Shown here: positions 6,360 to 12,901 of the stretch, one piece after another
How the letters are laid out: the number at the start of each line of letters is the position of its first letter
Position numbering within the stretch: the first letter of the stretch is position 1
Program-made: the position numbers and the translations under genes
NCBI GenBank assembly: GCA_900772035.1
Contig: CAAGQE010000134.1
Span: 1 to 12,901, forward strand
Length of the DNA stretch: 12,901 bases
Source: Candidatus Gastranaerophilales bacterium
Lineage (GTDB): Bacteria; Cyanobacteriota; Vampirovibrionia; Gastranaerophilales; Gastranaerophilaceae
Direction: 5' to 3'
Notes under the pieces: generated by a model
Told to the model about the DNA's origin: nothing
What the model saw: the letters and a program-made list of their open reading frames with translations, nothing else
The model's database searches: none

Positions 6360-7364
6360 ATGGCTAATGCCTCGGCGCGACACAAAAAGAACGTAAAAAG
6401 AAAGGTAACGCAAAAGACAGTTAAGGTAAAAGAAACTGCCTCAACTTTTGCGATGCTTAAAAATTCAGTCAAGACAATACAAGTCTTGATAGGTAGTTAT
6501 GCGTTCTTGGACATTATGTTCTGGCTTGCGTACACGGGCAAATTCGTCGGACAGGAAGGCATTTATTTCCTTTTTAAACCCGCTTGGGACTTTGTAAATA
6601 TTTTCTACACATATAAATCTGTACAAGGAAAAGACGAGGTCGACTTTACGGGTGTTGTTTGCGCGATATGCCTTATGGTTGTTGCAATTATCCTTAAATC
6701 AGTTTACGAATATCTTGCAGAACTCGAAGAAAACGCAAAGATTGCGGATATTAAGAGAAAAGAAAGAGCGGAAAAACGTGCGGTTGCACAGAAGAAAACC
6801 GCTATTCACAACCGCAAACTTGCAAAAAATCAAGAATCGGGATTTGTCTTTTTGCTTGATATCAGCATAAAGCAGGTTTCGGGCTTTATACAGGAAGATG
6901 CACTTTCACCCGAAGAAATTGCCAAAATTAAGAATAAATTTTTCACAACCTTGATGAACAACCTCAACTTAAATCAAGTTTTGCAAAAAGGTTACTATAA
7001 GAAAAAATTGTTCTTGGTGTACAAAAACGCGCAATATTTCGACGATTTCATCTACTATACGAGAGAAACTCTCAACTCAATGTCAAAAGAATTTGTTCGC
7101 CCGACATTGAGAATAGATTTTCTTGTAGGTTTGAACGCGATTGCGCCTAACGAAGATTTTAAAGAAAAACTGGATATCCTTGATACCGTTAATAAATTGA
7201 ACTTAAAGAACGAATTTATTTGTACTCAAAGTTTGAAAGACATCTATTCATGCATGCCGAAGCAAAATTACGTAATGTCGTCAAAAGGTGTGTATAACTT
7301 GTCCAAAAACCTTAACGTGTCTAACAATCAAGAGATATTCTCACTTAGAGAGGACACATACTAA
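6360..7364 (+). CDS. two-helix membrane protein with degenerate cyclase-like cytosolic domain, unknown function
   Basis: I do not recognise this protein as a named family. From the ATG at 6360 it has 334 residues. It has a strongly basic N-terminus (about 1-25), a membrane helix at about 41-60 and a second at about 98-116. A charged helix rich in Lys, Arg and Glu follows (about 120-155), then a soluble domain of about 170 residues. That domain runs FVFLLDIS, a helical stretch, KKKLFLVYK, LRIDFLVGLN, then FICTQSLKDIYS and SSKGVYNL, ending near QEIFSL. This order resembles class III nucleotidyl cyclase domains, but the second metal Asp (the GD pair) is absent, so it is unlikely to be catalytic. 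A GTG 15 bases upstream (6345) is in frame but lacks a ribosome site, whereas the ATG follows a GAGAAAG purine run. A sigma-28-like promoter precedes it, and dut follows two bases after its stop. Confidence 0.6.
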   Translation: MANASARHKKNVKRKVTQKTVKVKETASTFAMLKNSVKTIQVLIGSYAFLDIMFWLAYTGKFVGQEGIYFLFKPAWDFVNIFYTYKSVQGKDEVDFTGVVCAICLMVVAIILKSVYEYLAELEENAKIADIKRKERAEKRAVAQKKTAIHNRKLAKNQESGFVFLLDISIKQVSGFIQEDALSPEEIAKIKNKFFTTLMNNLNLNQVLQKGYYKKKLFLVYKNAQYFDDFIYYTRETLNSMSKEFVRPTLRIDFLVGLNAIAPNEDFKEKLDILDTVNKLNLKNEFICTQSLKDIYSCMPKQNYVMSSKGVYNLSKNLNVSNNQEIFSLREDTY

Positions 7365-7366
7365 TT

Positions 7367-7804
7367 ATGGAACTGAAAATTTTAAGACTCCCGCATAATA
7401 AAATTTTGCCGGAGTATAAAACCGATGGCGCATCGGGAATGGACTTATCGGCAGCAATTGAAGAACCCGTTACCCTCAAATCGCTTGAAAGAAAACTCAT
7501 CCCGACAGGAATAAAAATCGAAATTCCTAACGGATACGAAGCACAAGTTCGCGCGCGCTCAGGTCTTTCTATCAAACACGGAATTACGCTCATCAACGCA
7601 ATCGGCACAATTGATGCGGATTACAGAGGAGAAGTATGCGTTCCCGTTGTGAATTTGTCGGCAGAAGAATACACAATTCAACCACAGGAAAGAATTGCAC
7701 AAATGGTTATTTGCAAAGTCGAAAAGGCTGATATTACCGTGACGGAAGAACTTTGCGAAACCGAACGCGGCTGCGGCGGCTTCGGCTCAACAGGCAAAAA
7801 CTGA
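7367..7804 (+). CDS. dut: dUTP diphosphatase (dUTPase)
   Basis: It hydrolyses dUTP to dUMP and diphosphate, keeping uracil out of DNA and supplying dUMP for thymidylate synthesis. It acts as a cytoplasmic homotrimer. At 145 residues it has the standard length and all five trimeric-dUTPase motifs: SGMDLSA (23-29), VRARSGLS (61-68), GTIDADYRGEV (80-90) with the catalytic Asp D83 and the uracil-site Tyr, ERIAQMV (108-114) and the C-terminal P-loop-like RGCGGFGSTG (134-143). The Cys in the last motif replaces the common Glu or Ala and should be tolerated. It begins two bases after the membrane-protein stop, so the two are very likely co-transcribed. Its unit ends at the bidirectional terminator near 7940. 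Confidence 0.97.
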   Translation: MELKILRLPHNKILPEYKTDGASGMDLSAAIEEPVTLKSLERKLIPTGIKIEIPNGYEAQVRARSGLSIKHGITLINAIGTIDADYRGEVCVPVVNLSAEEYTIQPQERIAQMVICKVEKADITVTEELCETERGCGGFGSTGKN

Positions 7805-7845
7805 TAAATATTAATCGCGCACATTTGTACAATTCAACAAAGCAC

Positions 7846-7865
7846 CGTAATACAACGTAATGCAA
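7846..7865 (+). repeat. two tandem copies of a 10-base unit
   Basis: CGTAATACAA is followed directly by CGTAATGCAA, differing at one base, with a partial third CGCAAAAT. It is in the untranslated stretch between dut and its terminator. Two copies are too few to imply a function; it is noted as sequence structure only. Confidence 0.5.
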
Positions 7866-7925
7866 CGCAAAATCTGGCAACAATTCAAATAACGAAGCGC
7901 GAGAACACAAAACATTTTTCAAAAC

Positions 7926-7954
7926 AAAAACGAGAAGGGTCACTTCTCGTTTTT
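7926..7954. terminator. bidirectional intrinsic terminator between dut and secG
   Basis: ACGAGAAG (7930-7937) pairs with CTTCTCGT (7943-7950) around a GGTCA loop. A T run follows on the plus strand, and on the minus strand a T-rich run comes from the A-rich stretch at 7922-7930. It can end transcription both of the dut unit and of the converging yggU-secG unit. The 120 bases between dut and the hairpin hold no gene that I can support; they contain only a small tandem repeat (7846-7865). Confidence 0.88.
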
Positions 7955-7984
7955 CAGTTATAAGTTATAAATTATCAATTTAAA

Positions 7985-8287
7985 CTATTTATTTCTGTTA
8001 ATCAAATAGAAAAGACCGATAACCACGATAATAATAACGGCAAGAGTCAATCCCGATAATTCGGTGACGTTGATTTTAAAGCCCGTAAAAAAAGAAGTAA
8101 CTACAAAAATCAAACCGATATTTGCAGTCAATTTGTTCAAGCCCGATTCAGCACTTTTTTGTGAAGAAAAGAGGTTTGCCATTCCGCCGATAGCGCCGAG
8201 ACCGTCGCCTTTAGGTGAATGAATAAGAACTAATATTGTCAACAAAACTGCTGAAACTATTTGAATAATCCATAAAACTGTAAGCAT
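7985..8287 (-). CDS. secG: preprotein translocase subunit SecG
   Basis: SecG is a small inner-membrane subunit of the SecYEG channel that assists SecA-driven protein export. The 100-residue protein has a first membrane helix (about 3-23), the signature cytoplasmic loop HSPKGDGLGAIGG followed by FSSQKSAESGLNKLT, and a second helix (about 54-70). That loop is of the type found in cyanobacterial SecG. An extra hydrophobic stretch near the C-terminus (about 80-96) could form a third helix or a hydrophobic tail; canonical SecG has two. The ATG is preceded by GGAG at a normal distance. It lies 21 bases after yggU on the same strand, so the two form an operon that stops at the bidirectional terminator. 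Confidence 0.93.
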   Translation of the reverse strand: MLTVLWIIQIVSAVLLTILVLIHSPKGDGLGAIGGMANLFSSQKSAESGLNKLTANIGLIFVVTSFFTGFKINVTELSGLTLAVIIIVVIGLFYLINRNK

Positions 8288-8308
8288 TTTTAACTCCGTA
8301 AAGTGTAA

Positions 8309-8623
8309 TTATGTATTAATCTTATCATAAAGACAAATTTTTTGTACCAATTCATCGTACTGAATTTTTTTTATGAGAATTTTTTTGTCTCTTGATTTGT
8401 CTCCCGAAACCAACTCGACGGAAGATTTTGAGAGACTTAACCAATCGCGAATAAAGTCCAATAATTTTTTGTTGGCTTTATTTTCGTTCGGAGGAGCGGA
8501 GACTCTGATTTTAACATAATCCTGACAGTAACCCTGAATTTCGTTTTTAGAAGCATTGGGGGTCAATTTTACGACCAAAACCACCCCGTCGTCAGTCTTT
8601 TTCAAGAAATTAAAATCGTTCAT
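8309..8623 (-). CDS. yggU: DUF167/YggU family protein
   Basis: A small cytoplasmic alpha/beta protein of the widespread YggU (DUF167) family, whose cellular role is not established. The 104 residues show all the family landmarks: VKLTPNASKNEI (18-29), KIRVSAPPNENKAN (38-51) followed by the helix KKLLDFIRDWL, then VELVSGDKSRDKKILI (69-84). A short Lys/Asp tail follows. GAGGG lies only three bases before the ATG, closer than usual. A TATAAT at 8649 to 8644 (minus strand), with TTTAAA 17 bases further upstream, is a plausible promoter, giving a very short leader. secG follows 21 bases downstream. Confidence 0.9.
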   Translation of the reverse strand: MNDFNFLKKTDDGVVLVVKLTPNASKNEIQGYCQDYVKIRVSAPPNENKANKKLLDFIRDWLSLSKSSVELVSGDKSRDKKILIKKIQYDELVQKICLYDKINT

Positions 8624-8643
8624 CAGCCCTCACTTTAAGAAAA

Positions 8644-8672
8644 ATTATAAAACAAAATAATAAAATTTTAAA
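8644..8672 (-). promoter_or_regulatory. possible promoter of yggU-secG
   Basis: On the minus strand TTTAAA (8672 to 8667; 4 of 6 matches), a 17-base spacer, then perfect TATAAT (8649 to 8644), about 20 bases before the yggU ATG. The sequence here is nearly all A and T, so chance matches are easy. Confidence 0.4.
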
Positions 8673-8678
8673 AATTTG

Positions 8679-8707
8679 TGGAAAAATCTCACGAAACAGT
8701 TTACAAT
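8679..8707 (+). promoter_or_regulatory. probable promoter of the rel gene
   Basis: TGGAAA (8679-8684; 4 of 6 matches), a 17-base spacer, then TACAAT (8702-8707; 5 of 6). Transcription would start near 8714, just before the AAGGGAAA ribosome site and the ATG at 8731. It is divergent to the yggU promoter. Confidence 0.45.
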
Positions 8708-8730
8708 AGTGGCAAGACAAGGGAAATAAA

Positions 8731-10941
8731 ATGAACGAAGAAACGCTGGTTGCAAAAATACACGATATATTGAAAGAACAAGGCAGAACGGAAGAAGAAA
8801 TCGCAGAGATTGATAAAGCCTATCAGTTCGCGAAGAAGTTACATGCCGGACAATACAGGGTAAGTGAAGAGCCGTACATCATTCACCCGTGCGAAGTCGC
8901 ACTTATTCTTGCAGACTTACACGTGGATAAGCATACGATTATGGCGGCATTTTTGCATGACGTAATTGAAGATACCGAAACCACCCCCGAACAGATTGAG
9001 GAAGAATTTGGCGAGGACGTAAAAAATCTCGTAGAGGGCGTAACGAAACTCGGTAAATTCCAGTTCAAATCGAGCGAAGAGAGACAAGCGGAAAACTTCA
9101 GAAAGATGTTTGTCGCAATGGCAAAGGATATCAGAGTAATCTTCCTCAAACTTGCGGACAGACTTCACAATATGCGTACATTGAATTATATGGCGCAAAA
9201 CAAGCAGCAGCGTATCGCACAGGAAACCTTGGATATTTTCGCACCGCTTGCAGGCAGATTAGGTATCGGTAAGATTAAATCCGAACTCGAAGATTTGTCT
9301 TTGAGATATTTGCAACCCGATAAATATTTTGAAATCGCACAATTGGTTGCACAGAAAAAAACAGAGCGCGAACAAGCCGTACAAATGCTTATGCAGACGA
9401 TTTCGATAAACTTGAAACAGAATAAAATCGAAGCGGAAATTACAGGCAGAGCAAAGCATTATTACAGTATTTATAAGAAGATGAAGCGCCTTAATATCGC
9501 ATTCCACGACCTTTACGACATCACAGCGGTAAGAATTATCGTAAACACGGTCAGAGAATGTTATGAAGTTTTAGGGGTAATTCACTCTCACTTCAAACCG
9601 ATTCCGGGAAGATTTAAAGACTATATCGCAATGCCGAAAAGCAACGGCTACAAGTCTTTGCACACATCGGTTCTCGGACCGAGACAAAAACCCTTGGAAG
9701 TTCAAATCAGAACAAAAGAAATGCACCACATTGCAGAATACGGGGTTGCAGCGCATTGGAGATACAAAGAATCAGGCTCGGTTAAGGCTAATTCAAAGAC
9801 AGATATTCAATTTGCATTTATGCGTCAAATGCTTGAATTGGAGCAGGAAAGCGCGGGCGCGGACGATTTCGTAAAACGCGTTAAGATGGACTTGTTCACA
9901 AATCAGGTATTTACGTTTACTCCGAACGGCGACGTTATCGACCTTCCGATAGGCGCAACACCGATTGACTTTGCGTTCAAAATCCATACCGACCTCGGCT
10001 GCAAAACGACAGGTGCATTGATTAACGGACGTATCGCACAACTTGATACACAACTCAAAAACGGCGATATCGTAGAAGTTTTGACCTCTAAAAAATCCGA
10101 ACCAAAAATGCATTGGTTGAATTTTGTGGTAACAAAACAGGCTCAAACGAAGATAAGACAATGGTTTAAAAAGCATAAACGCGACGAATATATCGGAATC
10201 GGCAAAAGCCTTATGGAAGCCGAACTTACAAAGACTGTTTATGACGAAATCGTCAAGAGCGGCGAATTGTTGAATATCGCGAAAACGATGAACTTGACGT
10301 CAATTGACGACTTGCTTGCACTTCTCGGAAACGGCGAAATCTCGGCGATTAAAATCATTAACCGCCTCAAAAAAGATACTCAAGGGGACGACGTTTCGCA
10401 CTATATGTCTCACCAAAGAGCGCAATCGAGCAAGCAAGAAATTATCGGACTTGAAGGCTTGATGTACCAGTTGGCAAAATGCTGCCTGCCTCTTCCGGGG
10501 GAAGAAATCGTCGGAGTGGTTACGAGAGGAAAAGGCATTTCCGTCCACAGAAAGGATTGCAAATCATTGGAAACAGTCCAACCCGAAAGACTTTTGGACA
10601 TTTCTTGGAACCCCGAAATCGAAAAACTCGGAAAGAAAACCTACGTTTCTGCAATCAGAATTGACGTCGACGACAAACTCGGAATGTTGAAAGACATCTT
10701 GGAAAAAATTACCGACTGCGATACAAATATTAATTACGCAAACGTAAAATCGAACCCCGGCAAAAAACTCGGTATTATTGAACTCGGACTTGAAGTCAGT
10801 TCGATTGATAAATTGAATTACGTAATCGGACAACTCAACGCGATGGAAGATGTTCAATCCGTAAAAAGAGTTCCTTTGAACTCAAATTCAAGATTGTACG
10901 TTCCTGCGAAAAAGAAAAGAGGAAAAGCAAAGTCTAACTAG
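8731..10941 (+). CDS. bifunctional (p)ppGpp synthetase/hydrolase (Rel/SpoT)
   Basis: It makes and degrades the alarmone (p)ppGpp, setting the stringent response to starvation. The 736 residues carry the complete long-RSH layout. The HD hydrolase domain (about 25-190) has H52, the H76-D77 pair in AAFLHDVIEDTETT and D143 in LADRLHNMRT. The synthetase domain (about 235-345) has YDITAVRI, GRFKDYIAMPKSNGYKSLH and EVQIRT. TGS follows (about 390-452), then a helical region, a zinc-finger/conserved-Cys region with CC at 584-585, H606 and C610, and a C-terminal ACT domain (about 640-715). Both catalytic sites look intact. The RFKD charge motif (294-297) is the type associated with bifunctional enzymes rather than monofunctional RelA. 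The C-terminal tail is basic (AKKKRGKAK). The ATG follows AAGGGAAA. The gene stands alone on the plus strand and ends in its own terminator. Confidence 0.97.
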   Translation: MNEETLVAKIHDILKEQGRTEEEIAEIDKAYQFAKKLHAGQYRVSEEPYIIHPCEVALILADLHVDKHTIMAAFLHDVIEDTETTPEQIEEEFGEDVKNLVEGVTKLGKFQFKSSEERQAENFRKMFVAMAKDIRVIFLKLADRLHNMRTLNYMAQNKQQRIAQETLDIFAPLAGRLGIGKIKSELEDLSLRYLQPDKYFEIAQLVAQKKTEREQAVQMLMQTISINLKQNKIEAEITGRAKHYYSIYKKMKRLNIAFHDLYDITAVRIIVNTVRECYEVLGVIHSHFKPIPGRFKDYIAMPKSNGYKSLHTSVLGPRQKPLEVQIRTKEMHHIAEYGVAAHWRYKESGSVKANSKTDIQFAFMRQMLELEQESAGADDFVKRVKMDLFTNQVFTFTPNGDVIDLPIGATPIDFAFKIHTDLGCKTTGALINGRIAQLDTQLKNGDIVEVLTSKKSEPKMHWLNFVVTKQAQTKIRQWFKKHKRDEYIGIGKSLMEAELTKTVYDEIVKSGELLNIAKTMNLTSIDDLLALLGNGEISAIKIINRLKKDTQGDDVSHYMSHQRAQSSKQEIIGLEGLMYQLAKCCLPLPGEEIVGVVTRGKGISVHRKDCKSLETVQPERLLDISWNPEIEKLGKKTYVSAIRIDVDDKLGMLKDILEKITDCDTNINYANVKSNPGKKLGIIELGLEVSSIDKLNYVIGQLNAMEDVQSVKRVPLNSNSRLYVPAKKKRGKAKSN

Positions 10942-10956
10942 GAGTTAGAGTTTTTT
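10933..10956 (+). terminator. intrinsic terminator overlapping the rel stop codon
   Basis: TCTAACT (10933-10939) pairs with AGTTAGA (10943-10949) around a three-base AGG loop, followed by G and six T. The rel TAG stop (10939-10941) lies in the hairpin arm and loop. The stop of the converging gene (10945-10947) lies in the other arm. The stem is AT-rich with a tight loop, so strength is moderate. The reverse direction reads into a less perfect T-rich run. Confidence 0.7.
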
Positions 10957-11826
10957 CCTTTCGCGCAAAATATTTTCAAACTCGGTCATGGCTTCAACAC
11001 CCACGACTTGTTCGAGCGCGGCTCGTTTTGTGAGAAAGTCCATCTCGATTGACTGCTTTTGTTCAAGCGCCGTTCTGTAATAAGCATCTGCAATGAGCAT
11101 AACTTCTCTCGACGAATTTTGAACCGCCATAAGGTTTTTGTATCTTGTTTCGACCATAGCAGCGGCTCTTTCCGAGGCTTGCATAGCGGAAATGTAGTCA
11201 ATGTAATCGTTGATTAATTTCTTTTGCAAATCGTCAACACGCTTTAAAAGCATAATCATATCAGCGTCTGTAACTTTTGTGAACTTGTAATTCAATTCCT
11301 TGTCGTCGGTGGTTAATGAGTTAAACAACGCACCGCTCATAATTGCAGAAGTCGCCGCAACAGGGTTCAAAAATCCCGCACCTGCCATTGAGGAAAATCC
11401 CGCGAGAGGACGAATAACCTTTTTAACAATATTTTCATCAGGCTTGTCCGCATCGGGGTTTGAAAGTTTGTAAATTGTAAATTTCACGGTTTCGGACTTT
11501 GCCGCAGCACCCTGCCAGAGAATTGCGATATCCGCAACCATTGTTTCTCGGTCTATATCAACACTTTGAGCAATTTGAGTTGAAAGTTCCGCAAGAGTAG
11601 AATCCGCGTATGTCTTGCTTTGAGCCTTTTCACGTCTGTATTTTGCTCTGGTTTCTTCAATTGATGTCTTTTTAATCTTGTATTCCAACTCAGGCTCTTT
11701 GCTTGTGCCGAGACGGTACGCAGGGTTTTTCGGAGTTTTCAATTCCTCATAGAGTACCTCTGCTCCGCAAAATTGAGGGAACAGAACGGATAAAGTTATT
11801 AAGAGTGTGAATAATTTTTTATTCAT
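10945..11826 (-). CDS. exported helical protein, half-TolC-like, paralog of the upstream gene
   Basis: I cannot assign a named function. The 293-residue protein begins with a clear Sec signal peptide (MNKKLFTLLITLSVLF, likely cut after FCGA at residue 22), so it acts outside the inner membrane. A basic/acidic helical stretch follows (45-100), then the motif IAILW (100-104) and KFTIYKL. A hydrophobic, glycine/alanine-rich stretch (about 138-170) could insert in a membrane. A long helical region (about 185-276) ends RAALEQVVG, resembling the repeated helical hairpin of TolC-type outer membrane efflux proteins (Ala-rich helix, AxAYYRTALEQK, then a final helix ending in VVG). There is only one such repeat and no clear beta-barrel part. 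It overlaps the upstream paralog by 8 bases. The GGAGGG ribosome-like sequence is about 15 bases before the ATG, so coupled translation is likely. Confidence 0.6.
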   Translation of the reverse strand: MNKKLFTLLITLSVLFPQFCGAEVLYEELKTPKNPAYRLGTSKEPELEYKIKKTSIEETRAKYRREKAQSKTYADSTLAELSTQIAQSVDIDRETMVADIAILWQGAAAKSETVKFTIYKLSNPDADKPDENIVKKVIRPLAGFSSMAGAGFLNPVAATSAIMSGALFNSLTTDDKELNYKFTKVTDADMIMLLKRVDDLQKKLINDYIDYISAMQASERAAAMVETRYKNLMAVQNSSREVMLIADAYYRTALEQKQSIEMDFLTKRAALEQVVGVEAMTEFENILRERKKL

Positions 11827-12652
11827 TGTTTTTCTTAATACCCTCCGGATTTACAAACATGTTTTTGTACGCATATTGGGTCAAATGCAACTTGGAAACG
11901 ACCTTTGCCCCCGCGAGTCTTTCGAGTTCCAAATAATATTTTTTTGCTTCCTGCTCGTCAAAATATTCTTTTAAAAGCATATCTTCGTACATTGAAGAAG
12001 ATATAATCAAATCGAGTTTATCCCCTGTTTGAATAGCCTCTGAGTAATTCTTGTTATAGAGAACCAATCTTGTGCGAGTGTCCTTGAGTTTGTTCAAAGA
12101 ACCTTTGTAGTTGTAATATGCCGAAATTATTGTGTCTTGTAAGGCTTCAATTGTACCTGCAAGTTCGATTAACTCCGTGTCGGAAATCATTTCCTGAGTA
12201 GGAGTTGAACCTTTTGAAAGGAAATTGTTTACGAGTTTTCCCGTTGCAAATGAGGCTGATTGAACGAGTGAGTCCGTTCCGGCGAATGTCGGAAGAAAAG
12301 ATGCACCGTAAACAACCGCCGAAAGTGTCTTTGCGGCGAGTGATGAGTGCAACCTGCGCTGACCTTCGGGGGTGTTCAATTTTTGCATTGTAAACTTGAT
12401 GAGTTTGTTGTTATCAACAGTCGCATTCCAAAGCATTTCAATATCTTCGATTTCCGATTCCTGTTGAATTTTGATAATCTCGGCGATTTCTTCCTGCTTG
12501 CTGATTACCATGGTTTTTGTTTGTTTTTTTTCAACGGGATGAAGATTTAATTCCTGCTTTTTGATAACGGGCAAAACAATTTCATCGGAAGCAAAAGCCG
12601 CCCCGCTTGCCAAAATGATACATGAAATTAATAGCGCAAATTTACGTTTCAT
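11819..12652 (-). CDS. exported helical protein, half-TolC-like, paralog of the downstream gene
   Basis: This unnamed protein has 277 residues from the ATG at 12652, starting directly with a Sec signal peptide (MKRKFALLISCIILASGAAFA, cut after residue 21). A TTG nine codons upstream (12679) has a GGA site but would place a non-signal extension before the peptide, so I prefer the ATG. It shares the architecture of the downstream protein. The motif IEMLW (71-75), then KFTMQKL, align with IAILW and KFTIYKL. A hydrophobic stretch of about 104-145 and ISDTELIELAGTIEALQ align with VTDADMIMLLKRVDDLQ. The final helices end in LERLAG, aligning with LEQVVG. The helical half is TolC-like but without barrel strands. 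It is the first gene of the pair; kdsA is divergent on its other side, hinting at an envelope role. Confidence 0.6.
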   Translation of the reverse strand: MKRKFALLISCIILASGAAFASDEIVLPVIKKQELNLHPVEKKQTKTMVISKQEEIAEIIKIQQESEIEDIEMLWNATVDNNKLIKFTMQKLNTPEGQRRLHSSLAAKTLSAVVYGASFLPTFAGTDSLVQSASFATGKLVNNFLSKGSTPTQEMISDTELIELAGTIEALQDTIISAYYNYKGSLNKLKDTRTRLVLYNKNYSEAIQTGDKLDLIISSSMYEDMLLKEYFDEQEAKKYYLELERLAGAKVVSKLHLTQYAYKNMFVNPEGIKKNNE

Positions 12653-12723
12653 CTTTACAATTTTATACCAGTTCAGCAATGTTTTTCCAGTTTTTTTTAA
12701 ATCAGGTAAAAAAACTTAATATC

Positions 12724-12752
12724 TTTATAAAAGGTTAAAAAGGCTGTATAAT
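12724..12752 (+). promoter_or_regulatory. probable promoter of the kdsA-like gene
   Basis: TTTATA (12724-12729; 4 of 6 matches), a 17-base spacer and a perfect TATAAT (12747-12752), followed by AAGGAG six bases before the ATG. The leader would be only about 15 bases. The same TTTATA read on the minus strand is TATAAA, so a divergent promoter for the exported pair may overlap here. Confidence 0.5.
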
Positions 12753-12773
12753 TTGGATATTAAGGAGAAAAAC

Positions 12774-12901
12774 ATGACAGAAATTGCAAAAGTAAAACTC
12801 AGAGATTTTGAAATCGGTGGCGACAAATTGACCATTTTGGCAGGACCTTGCGCCATGGAAAGCAAAGATATTTTATTCAGCGCAGCGGAAGCACTCAAGA
12901 A
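12774..12901 (+). CDS. kdsA: 3-deoxy-8-phosphooctulonate synthase-like protein, N-terminal part (3' end outside window)
   Basis: Only the first 42 residues are visible. LTILAGPCAMES (19-30) is the first barrel strand and phosphoenolpyruvate-site motif shared by KDO-8-phosphate synthase (KdsA) and the type I-beta DAHP synthases. The following KDILFSAAEALK helix fits KdsA best. KdsA condenses phosphoenolpyruvate with arabinose 5-phosphate, the first step toward the KDO sugar of lipopolysaccharide, and would imply a Gram-negative envelope. The short N-terminal lead before the motif (about 18 residues) is also typical. A strong AAGGAG site six bases before the ATG fixes the start. A DAHP synthase (aromatic pathway) is the main alternative; the rest of the gene would settle it. 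Confidence 0.72.
   Translation, partial: MTEIAKVKLRDFEIGGDKLTILAGPCAMESKDILFSAAEALK

Noticed and set aside
7734-7943. Minus-strand 69-codon open frame between dut and the terminator
   Set aside because: It overlaps the dut 3' end and the terminator stem, has no ribosome site or recognisable domain, and is an evident shadow frame.
8186-8193. GCCGATAG, resembling a sigma-28 -10 element
   Set aside because: It is inside secG coding sequence on the opposite strand, lacks a TAAA at proper spacing and has no gene start downstream.
9963-9975. TTGACTTTGCGTT, close to the flagellar-region box
   Set aside because: It encodes conserved Ile-Asp-Phe-Ala-Phe of the Rel TGS domain and is inside a gene, so the match is by chance.
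10923-10934. Third copy of the AAAAGCAAAGTC part of the promoter box
   Set aside because: It lies in the coding end of rel (Lys-Ala-Lys-Ser), with no -10 nearby and no gene start, so it is probably due to A-rich codons.
12653-12679. TTG start extending the upstream exported protein by nine residues
   Set aside because: It would put LNWYKIVK before the signal peptide; the ATG at 12652 gives a standard Lys/Arg start and hydrophobic core. A weak GGA site before the TTG keeps some doubt.

Overview
The window is AT-rich, tightly packed bacterial chromosome: 15 protein genes (two cut by the window edges) with almost no free space. The best guess for the source is a gut-type non-photosynthetic relative of Cyanobacteria (Melainabacteria/Vampirovibrionia, for example Gastranaerophilales). 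Three things point there: a SecG with the cyanobacterial-style HSPKGDGLGAIGG loop, a membrane-anchored YvcK, and KdsA-like and TolC-like envelope genes alongside flagellar genes. This is recognition from memory, not a computed placement.

Layout. (1) 1-1182, plus strand: the end of ribulose-phosphate epimerase and a short N-acetylglucosamine-6-phosphate deacetylase, forming a sugar-phosphate pair. (2) 1179-3921, minus strand: a flagellar operon in the order fliJ, fliK-like, hook/rod-type protein. The genes overlap by 1-4 bases and the operon ends at a strong intrinsic terminator near 1860. Beyond it lies a separate gene for a MerR-like, coiled-coil protein. (3) 4142-7804, plus strand: pxpA, membrane-anchored yvcK, an unrecognised two-helix membrane protein with a cyclase-like cytosolic domain, and dUTPase. 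A sequence closely matching a flagellar sigma-28 promoter lies between yvcK and the membrane protein. (4) 7926-8623: a bidirectional terminator, then the minus-strand pair yggU-secG. (5) 8731-10941, plus strand: a full-length bifunctional Rel/SpoT (p)ppGpp enzyme. Its terminator hairpin spans its own stop codon and that of the converging gene. (6) 10945-12652, minus strand: two overlapping paralogous genes for exported helical proteins resembling half of a TolC-type protein. (7) 12774-end, plus strand: the start of a KdsA-like synthase.

Most of the window is housekeeping: pentose phosphate and amino-sugar metabolism, nucleotide sanitation, stringent response, protein export and LPS precursor synthesis. 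The parts most worth a second look are the possible sigma-28-controlled membrane protein (6360-7364), the exported paralog pair (10945-12652), and the compact flagellar operon with a very short FliK-like protein and no flgD. No mobile elements, CRISPR arrays, tRNA or rRNA genes were seen. No gene-free stretch exceeds 300 bases.
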